50,388 bases of DNA. Source: Nitrincola tapanii. Lineage in GTDB: Bacteria; Pseudomonadota; Gammaproteobacteria; Pseudomonadales; Balneatricaceae. The position numbers and the translations under genes are program-made. A model generated the notes under the pieces. That model saw only the letters and a program-made list of their open reading frames with translations, was not told the origin of the DNA and ran no database searches. Below, piece after piece: positions 44,822 through 50,388 of the stretch. Positions within the stretch are counted from its first letter, which is position 1, and every line of letters starts with the position of its first letter. The stretch is from positions 1 to 50,388 of the forward strand of contig NZ_SMRS01000010.1 in the NCBI RefSeq assembly GCF_008368715.1, read 5' to 3'.

Positions 44822-45133
44822 ATGAGCTTAACCCCCGAGCAAAAAAAACGTTTCCGTACCTTAGGTCATCAACTGAATCCTATTGTCATGGTGGCTGGTA
44901 ACGGTCTGACGGAAAATATTCAACTGGAGACAGATCGCGCCTTAGAAGATCATGAGCTGATCAAGGTACGCTTTTCTGTGGGTGATCGAGTGCTTAAGCG
45001 TCAACTGATTGCCGAACTCTGCGAAATCGTAGAAGCCGAACTGGTACAAGAAATTGGCAATATTGCGTTGATCTATCGCAAATCCAAAAAACCTGATCCC
45101 ACGCTATCGAATTTGCTACGCTGGAAAGCTTAA
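44822..45133 (+). CDS. yhbY: Ribosome-assembly RNA-binding protein YhbY
   Basis: A 103-aa CRM-domain protein that associates with 50S precursors. It has LTPEQKKRFRTLGHQLNPIVMVAGNGLTE with the GxxG-like loop, and the IALIYRKSKKP end. ATG 44822 gives the family length, although no good Shine-Dalgarno precedes it. It stands alone on the plus strand between greA and ftsH, the common gammaproteobacterial position. Confidence 0.95.
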   Translation: MSLTPEQKKRFRTLGHQLNPIVMVAGNGLTENIQLETDRALEDHELIKVRFSVGDRVLKRQLIAELCEIVEAELVQEIGNIALIYRKSKKPDPTLSNLLRWKA

Positions 45134-45163
45134 GCTGCTTCTGACTCGTGCCGCCACGAACAT

Positions 45164-45196
45164 AAAAAAACCGCTTCAAATGGAAGCGGTTTTTTT
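45164..45196. terminator. Bidirectional terminator
   Basis: A7, a 7-bp stem CCGCTTC / GAAGCGG with a 5-nt loop, and T7. It lies between the convergent yhbY and greA, one base from the greA stop. Confidence 0.9.
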
Positions 45197-45197
45197 A

Positions 45198-45677
45198 TTA
45201 GGCCAGGTGCAGGACTTGAGCAACCTCATACTCCACCATACCCGAAGGTGTCGTCACTGTCGCAACATCCCCCTCCTCTTTACCAATCAAGGCACGAGCA
45301 ATCGGTGAATTCACGGAGATTTTACCCGCTTTAATATCCGCCTCATCATCACCCACGATCTGATAGCGCACACTCTCATCTGTATCCAGATTCAAGAGTT
45401 CGATGGTCACACCAAAAATCACCTTACCACTGGGCGCTATTTTCGATACATCAATGACCTGTGCCATAGAGAGTTTATATTCCAGCTCGCGAATACGGCC
45501 TTCAATAAACCCCTGCTGTTCACGCGCAGCATGGTACTCAGCATTTTCTTTTAGATCACCATGAGCGCGCGCCTCAGCAATTGCGGCAATCACTTTCGGA
45601 CGCTCAATTGTTTTTAATTGCTCAAGCTCCTGGCGAAGCTGAGCTTCGCCAGAAACGGTCATAGGAACACGGCTCAC
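45198..45677 (-). CDS. greA: Transcription elongation factor GreA
   Basis: Rescues backtracked RNA polymerase by stimulating transcript cleavage. It is 159 aa (E. coli 158). The coiled-coil tip acidic residues are in [17 protein letters not shown], and the C-terminal domain contains [25 protein letters not shown]. The start is GTG at 45677 with AGGAG seven bases upstream. The GTG overlaps the carB TGA as GTGA, so it is probably translationally coupled to carB. Confidence 0.97.
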   Translation of the reverse strand: MSRVPMTVSGEAQLRQELEQLKTIERPKVIAAIAEARAHGDLKENAEYHAAREQQGFIEGRIRELEYKLSMAQVIDVSKIAPSGKVIFGVTIELLNLDTDESVRYQIVGDDEADIKAGKISVNSPIARALIGKEEGDVATVTTPSGMVEYEVAQVLHLA

Positions 45678-48600
45678 GCAATTTCTCCTGCATGCAACTC
45701 TTGAAGACGACGCACTACCTTTTCTTCACCGAACTTTAAGGCTTCAGTAATCGCGGCGGCACCGGCTAGAGTTGTGGTGTAAGGAACCTTATGCTGAATA
45801 GCCGCACGACGAATGGCTGCTGAATCAGCAATGGCTTTACGCCCTTCAGTGGTGTTGATGACATAAGCAATTTCGCCATTTTTCATCGCATCCACAATGT
45901 TTGGACGACCTTCCATCACCTTGTTAATGCGCTCAACCTGCAATCCTGCTGCTTCCAATAAGTTCGCTGTACCGCCCGTGGCTACCAACTTAAAGCCGAG
46001 CTGTGCTAGGTCTTGGGCAACCGCTACAGCAGCTTGCTTATCAACGTCACGAACCGAAATAAAGGCCTTACCTTTGGCGGGCATCTTCTCACCCGCTCCT
46101 AGCTGTGCCTTCATGAAAGCCTCACCAAAGCTACGCCCCACACCCATGACTTCGCCCGTCGACTTCATTTCTGGGCCTAGAATCGGATCGACGCCTGGGA
46201 ATTTATTAAATGGGAAGACAGCTTCCTTGACACTGAAAAACTTCGGAATAATTTCTTCAGTAAAGCCGAGCTCTTGTAGTGACTTTCCAGTCATCACCAA
46301 AGCGGCAATCTTCGCTAAGGAAACGCCGATACACTTAGAGACAAAGGGTACGGTACGCGAAGCACGCGGGTTCACTTCGATGACATAGATTTCGCCATCT
46401 TGATACGCCAACTGCACGTTCATGAGACCCACCACACCCAACTCCAGAGCCATCTTGCGCACCATATCACGCATCTGATCCTGAACATCCGCCGCCAAAC
46501 TATAAGGAGGCAAAGAGCAAGCCGAATCACCCGAGTGAACCCCCGCCTGCTCGATGTGCTGCATGATCGCCCCTATGACAACTGTTTTGCCATCACAGAC
46601 CGCATCGATATCCACCTCAACCGCCGCATTCAGGAAGTGATCCAGCAACACCGGCGCATCATTGGAAACCTGAACCGCTGTCTGCATATATTGACGCAGC
46701 TCCGCTTCTTTATAGACGATCTCCATCGCTCGACCACCCAGGACGTAGGAAGGACGAACCACTAGGGGGTAACCAATTTTTTCTGCTTCGATGATCGCTT
46801 GATCTAAACTGCGCACCGTAGCATTTTCGGGCTGTTTTAAGCCTAAACGCTTAAGCATCTGCTGGAACTGTTCACGATCTTCCGCACGGTCTATCGCTTC
46901 AGGTGACGTGCCAATAATCGGGACACCTGCCTGCTCAAGCGCAACCGCCAATTTCAGCGGCGTTTGCCCACCATACTGAACGATCACACCCTTAGGTTTC
47001 TCGACCTGCACGATTTCTAATACGTCTTCTAAAGTGATCGGCTCAAAATAGAGACGATCAGAGGTATCGTAATCCGTTGAAACAGTTTCAGGGTTACAAT
47101 TCACCATAATCGTTTCATAACCGTCCGCACGTGCGGCTAGCGCAGCGTGTACACAGCAATAGTCAAATTCTATACCTTGACCTATGCGGTTAGGCCCGCC
47201 ACCGATAACCATAATTTTTTCACGATCAGAGGGATTAGCTTCGCACTCTTCTTCATAGGTCGAGTACATATACGCCGTATCGGTCGCAAACTCAGCCGCA
47301 CAAGTATCAACACGCTTAAACACCGGACGAATGTTCAAAGCATGACGATGCTTACGCAACTGCTTTTCACTGACGCCCAAAAGACTGGCCAAACGCGCAT
47401 CTGAGAAGCCCTTACGCTTAAGACGCCACAGCAAATCATAATTCAAATCTGACAAGCTTTTTTCAGACACTAAAGCCTCTTCCTTGATCAGATCTTCGAT
47501 CTGCACCAAGAACCAGGGATCAACGCCTGACAGCTGATAGATCTCATTAACACTCATTCCCAAACGGAACGCATCACCGATATACCAAATACGCTCACTG
47601 CCTGGCTGCTGCAATTCACGCACTATGTCACTGCGCGCATCCTCAGCACTAAGGTCAACAATAGGATCAAAGCCCGTTGCACCGACTTCTAATCCGCGTA
47701 GCGCTTTTTGTAAAGACTCCTGTTGAGTACGGCCAATCGCCATCACTTCACCCACAGACTTCATCTGAGTAGTGAGACGATCATTCGCTTGTGGGAATTT
47801 TTCAAAGGTAAAGCGCGGGATCTTGGTCACAACATAATCGATAGAAGGCTCGAATGAAGCCGGTGTACGCCCACCGGTGATTTCATTCTGCAACTCATCC
47901 AAGGTGTAACCGACAGCCAACTTAGCAGCAACTTTTGCAATCGGGAAACCGGTTGCTTTAGAAGCAAGCGCCGATGAACGTGATACACGTGGGTTCATCT
48001 CAATCACGACCATACGGCCGGTTTCGGGATCTATACCAAACTGAACGTTTGATCCCCCAGTTTCAACGCCAATTTCGCGCAACACTGCAATCGATGCATT
48101 ACGCATCAATTGATACTCTTTATCTGTCAAAGTTTGTGCAGGCGCTACCGTGATACTATCACCGGTGTGCACACCCATCGCATCAAAGTTTTCAATCGAG
48201 CAGATGATGATGCAGTTATCGTTACGATCCCGCACCACTTCCATCTCATACTCTTTCCAACCGATCAAAGACTCATCGATCAATAGCTCACTGGTCGGAG
48301 AAAGATCCAGACCACGCTCACAGATCTCAATAAACTCTTCACGATTGTAGGCGATCCCCCCACCTGATCCACCCATGGTAAATGAGGGACGAATGATCGC
48401 GGGGAAACCAATTGAGTCTAAAACCTGCAGCGCCTCTTCCATACTATGCGCAATCGCAGAGCGTGGGCACTCTAAACCGATATTACGCATCGCCAAATCA
48501 AAACGCTCTCGGTCTTCCGCCTTATCGATCGCATCTTGAGTTGCACCAATCATCTCAACACCAAACTCAGCCAAAACCCCTTCACGATCGAGATCTAGAG

Positions 48601-48895
48601 CACAGTTTAATGCTGTCTGCCCACCCATGGTTGGCAAAAGCGCATCGGGACGCTCTTTCTCGATGATTTTGGCAACCGTTTTCCAATTGATCGGTTCTAT
48701 ATAGGTCGCATCCGCCATCGCCGGATCGGTCATAATGGTGGCTGGATTGGAGTTCACCAAAATAACGCGGTAACCTTCCTCACGCAGCGCCTTACATGCC
48801 TGAGCTCCGGAATAATCAAATTCACACGCCTGGCCTATAACGATAGGGCCTGCACCGAGGATGAGAATACTTTTGATATCTGTACGTTTAGGCAT
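45674..48895 (-). CDS. carB: Carbamoyl-phosphate synthase large subunit
   Basis: Makes carbamoyl phosphate for arginine and pyrimidines. It is 1073 aa, the same as E. coli. Two homologous ATP-grasp halves (carboxyphosphate and carbamoyl-phosphate domains), an oligomerisation domain, and a C-terminal MGS-like allosteric domain (about 935-1073) are present. The [16 protein letters not shown] and [16 protein letters not shown] segments mark the two halves. It is 28 bases after carA and overlaps greA by four bases. Confidence 0.98.
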   Translation of the reverse strand: MPKRTDIKSILILGAGPIVIGQACEFDYSGAQACKALREEGYRVILVNSNPATIMTDPAMADATYIEPINWKTVAKIIEKERPDALLPTMGGQTALNCALDLDREGVLAEFGVEMIGATQDAIDKAEDRERFDLAMRNIGLECPRSAIAHSMEEALQVLDSIGFPAIIRPSFTMGGSGGGIAYNREEFIEICERGLDLSPTSELLIDESLIGWKEYEMEVVRDRNDNCIIICSIENFDAMGVHTGDSITVAPAQTLTDKEYQLMRNASIAVLREIGVETGGSNVQFGIDPETGRMVVIEMNPRVSRSSALASKATGFPIAKVAAKLAVGYTLDELQNEITGGRTPASFEPSIDYVVTKIPRFTFEKFPQANDRLTTQMKSVGEVMAIGRTQQESLQKALRGLEVGATGFDPIVDLSAEDARSDIVRELQQPGSERIWYIGDAFRLGMSVNEIYQLSGVDPWFLVQIEDLIKEEALVSEKSLSDLNYDLLWRLKRKGFSDARLASLLGVSEKQLRKHRHALNIRPVFKRVDTCAAEFATDTAYMYSTYEEECEANPSDREKIMVIGGGPNRIGQGIEFDYCCVHAALAARADGYETIMVNCNPETVSTDYDTSDRLYFEPITLEDVLEIVQVEKPKGVIVQYGGQTPLKLAVALEQAGVPIIGTSPEAIDRAEDREQFQQMLKRLGLKQPENATVRSLDQAIIEAEKIGYPLVVRPSYVLGGRAMEIVYKEAELRQYMQTAVQVSNDAPVLLDHFLNAAVEVDIDAVCDGKTVVIGAIMQHIEQAGVHSGDSACSLPPYSLAADVQDQMRDMVRKMALELGVVGLMNVQLAYQDGEIYVIEVNPRASRTVPFVSKCIGVSLAKIAALVMTGKSLQELGFTEEIIPKFFSVKEAVFPFNKFPGVDPILGPEMKSTGEVMGVGRSFGEAFMKAQLGAGEKMPAKGKAFISVRDVDKQAAVAVAQDLAQLGFKLVATGGTANLLEAAGLQVERINKVMEGRPNIVDAMKNGEIAYVINTTEGRKAIADSAAIRRAAIQHKVPYTTTLAGAAAITEALKFGEEKVVRRLQELHAGEIA

Positions 48896-48923
48896 CTTTT
48901 AAACCAATCTCTATAAATTCAAA

Positions 48924-50063
48924 TCAGGCCGTTTGTTTCGCGTTATTCATCAACTCAATGAAGTGATCAAAGAGTGGCGCTACATCATGTGGGCCTGGGC
49001 TGGCTTCTGGGTGCCCCTGAAAACTAAAGGCTGGACAATCTGTGCGCTCTATACCCTGCAGAGAGCCATCAAATAAAGACTTATGCGTTGCGATCAAAGT
49101 CGTTGGCAAAGTGGTTTCAGAGACAGCAAAGCCATGGTTCTGGCTGGTAATCATGACACGTCCCGTTTTTAAATCTTGCACGGGATGATTTGCACCATGA
49201 TGACCAAACTTCATCTTCTCTGTTTTAGCACCTGAAGCCAGCGCCAATAACTGATGACCTAGGCAAATACCAAATACAGGTGTTTTAGTTTCAAGTATCT
49301 GCGCAATGGCCTGAATGGCATAGGTACATGGCTCTGGGTCACCTGGGCCATTGGAGAGGAACACACCATCTGGGTTGAGTGCCAAGACGTCAGTGGCAGG
49401 TGTTTGAGCTGGAACAACTGTCAAACGACAGCCTCGGCTCACCAGCATACGTAAAATATTGTGCTTAACACCAAAATCATAGGCCACAACATGCAGCGGC
49501 TGCTCCTGAGAAGCAATTGAGTGATAACCCTCGCCCAATAACCACTCCGCCTGATCCCAAGCAAACCCCTCTGGAGACGTCACTTCTTGAGCGAGATCCA
49601 TACCTTTTAAGCCAGGAAAAGCTTTCGCCATTTCAAAGGCTTTAGCTTCATCTATCTCACCAGCCATAATACAGCCATTCAACGCACCCTTCTCACGCAG
49701 AAGGCGCGTTAAACGACGTGTATCAATATCTGCAATCCCAACAATGTTATTGGCTTTTAGATATTCATCCAGACGCTGTTCACTGCGAAAATTACTGGCC
49801 GTTAAAGGCAGGTCTCGTATCACTAAACCAGCGGCCCAGATCTGATTAGACTCAGTATCTTCGCTATTGGCGCCGGTATTACCAATATGTGGATAAGTCA
49901 GAGTGACGATCTGACGGCAATAAGAAGGATCGGTGAGAATCTCTTGATATCCAGTCATGGAGGTGTTGAACACCACCTCACCGATGGACGCTCCATCCGC
50001 GCCAATCGCAATCCCCTTGAAAAGGCTACCATCCTCAAGGGCCAGAATCGCTGGTCGCGTCAA
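48924..50063 (-). CDS. carA: Carbamoyl-phosphate synthase small subunit
   Basis: Glutaminase subunit that feeds ammonia to CarB. It is 379 aa from the chosen TTG (E. coli 382). It has the class I amidotransferase triad: C267 in FGICLGHQ, and H351 and E353 in GHPEASPGP. The TTG at 50063 has GGGGAGG five bases upstream and begins [12 protein letters not shown], matching the family N-terminus. In-frame ATGs at 50093 and 50150 lack any Shine-Dalgarno and add unconserved residues. A 150-nt leader with a hairpin precedes it. Confidence 0.95.
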   Translation of the reverse strand: MTRPAILALEDGSLFKGIAIGADGASIGEVVFNTSMTGYQEILTDPSYCRQIVTLTYPHIGNTGANSEDTESNQIWAAGLVIRDLPLTASNFRSEQRLDEYLKANNIVGIADIDTRRLTRLLREKGALNGCIMAGEIDEAKAFEMAKAFPGLKGMDLAQEVTSPEGFAWDQAEWLLGEGYHSIASQEQPLHVVAYDFGVKHNILRMLVSRGCRLTVVPAQTPATDVLALNPDGVFLSNGPGDPEPCTYAIQAIAQILETKTPVFGICLGHQLLALASGAKTEKMKFGHHGANHPVQDLKTGRVMITSQNHGFAVSETTLPTTLIATHKSLFDGSLQGIERTDCPAFSFQGHPEASPGPHDVAPLFDHFIELMNNAKQTA

Positions 50064-50127
50064 TTGAACCTCCCCGCACGTGTGCTGCTGCATGATAAAT
50101 AACTTAAAAGATGTGATATACAGTTGT

Positions 50128-50166
50128 AAAAAAGCGAGACAAGACTTCAACAGCCCGCCTCGCTTT
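50128..50166 (-). promoter_or_regulatory. Attenuator-like hairpin in the carAB leader
   Basis: An 8-bp stem AAAGCGAG / CTCGCTTT (50159-50166 with 50131-50138) has a 20-nt loop and three further Ts on the minus strand, inside the predicted carA leader. It resembles a weak intrinsic terminator. A role in pyrimidine or arginine control is conjecture. Confidence 0.45.
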
Positions 50167-50211
50167 CAAGAATTCTGTGTGTTGCTGTAATGCTTACGGC
50201 AAACCGACCAT

Positions 50212-50241
50212 ATTCTAGTGTAGTTTAGCCACAGAGTCCAA
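50212..50241 (-). promoter_or_regulatory. Candidate carAB promoter
   Basis: Minus-strand TTGGAC (50236-50241) and TAGAAT (50212-50217), 18 bp apart, about 150 bases upstream of the chosen carA start and just past the 5S terminator. Confidence 0.55.
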
Positions 50242-50267
50242 TGAGATTAACTCTAATTCACTGGCAT

Positions 50268-50298
50268 AAAAAAACCCCCACCACGAAGTGGTGAGGGT
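50268..50298 (-). terminator. rRNA operon terminator
   Basis: An 11-bp stem ACCCTCACCAC / GTGGTGGGGGT (one T-G pair) with a 3-nt loop and a T-run on the minus strand, 14 bases after the 5S 3' end. Confidence 0.88.
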
Positions 50299-50311
50299 TT
50301 CTCGTATTAGG

Positions 50312-50388
50312 TGCCTGGCGATGACCTACTCTCACATGGGGAGACCCCACACTACCATCGGCGATGACGCGTTTCACGACTGAGTTCG
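50312..50388 (-). rRNA. rrf: 5S ribosomal RNA, partial (3' part)
   Basis: The reverse strand reads CGAACTCAG...GTGAAACG...CGATGGTAGTGTGGGG...CCCCATGTGAGAGTAGG...GCCAGGCA, the conserved 3' two-thirds of bacterial 5S rRNA. The 5' part lies beyond the window end. It is the last gene of an rRNA operon and is followed by a terminator. Confidence 0.95.

Overview
The window is an ordinary, gene-dense chromosomal segment of a gammaproteobacterium. The best guess is an Oceanospirillales/Pseudomonadales-type organism outside Pseudomonas itself. Two signs support this: long blocks follow Pseudomonas gene order (tyrS / M23 peptidase / anmK / erpA / argC; aminotransferase / dksA / gluQ / cbrX / cbrA / cbrB / crcZ-like RNA / pcnB / folK / panB / panC), and the proteins resemble both Pseudomonas and E. 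coli homologues. I see no insertion sequences, prophage, CRISPR array or accessory island. By eye the base composition is even and near 50% GC.

Layout. Bases 1-272 hold an rRNA-type promoter and leader reading left out of the window. Then come tyrS (-), an M23 peptidase and anmK (+), erpA and argC (-), thiE-hemL plus a small membrane protein (+), and mrcB (PBP1b) with a TPR lipoprotein (-). Next are a kinase-like/P-loop fusion and a small Rieske protein (+), an aminotransferase (-), and dksA-gluQ-cbrX-cbrA-cbrB (+). A 514-bp gap follows with a sigma-54 promoter and a CrcZ-like small RNA, then pcnB-folK-panB-panC and a thiolase (+), a tandem PTPS-like protein (-), and rsuA-rsmC-membrane protein (+). 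From 29.8 kb nearly everything reads leftward in the classical information-processing cluster: carA-carB-greA, ftsH-folP-glmM-tpiA-secG-tRNA-Leu-tRNA-fMet-rimP-nusA-infB-rbfA-truB-rpsO-pnp. Only yhbY is on the + strand there. The right edge enters the 3' end of a 5S rRNA gene, also on the - strand, so the window appears to lie between two rRNA operons in the same orientation.

The most interesting region is cbrX-cbrA-cbrB and the gap behind it. The gap has five copies of a GTAACACTT element (four direct, one inverted), then a near-consensus sigma-54 promoter, then a short A-rich transcript with four AAN-repeat tracts of the kind bound by Hfq/Crc. This is the architecture of the Pseudomonas CbrAB-CrcZ carbon-catabolite-repression switch. 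The RNA would be shorter than its Pseudomonas counterparts and the host is probably not a Pseudomonas.

Other points worth a look: a predicted pseudoknot in the rpsO leader; an initiator tRNA with a U1-U72 mismatch in place of C1-A72; the absence of rlmE from its usual slot before ftsH; a PTPS-like protein whose zinc and catalytic residues are split between two half-domains; and an attenuator-like hairpin in the carAB leader.
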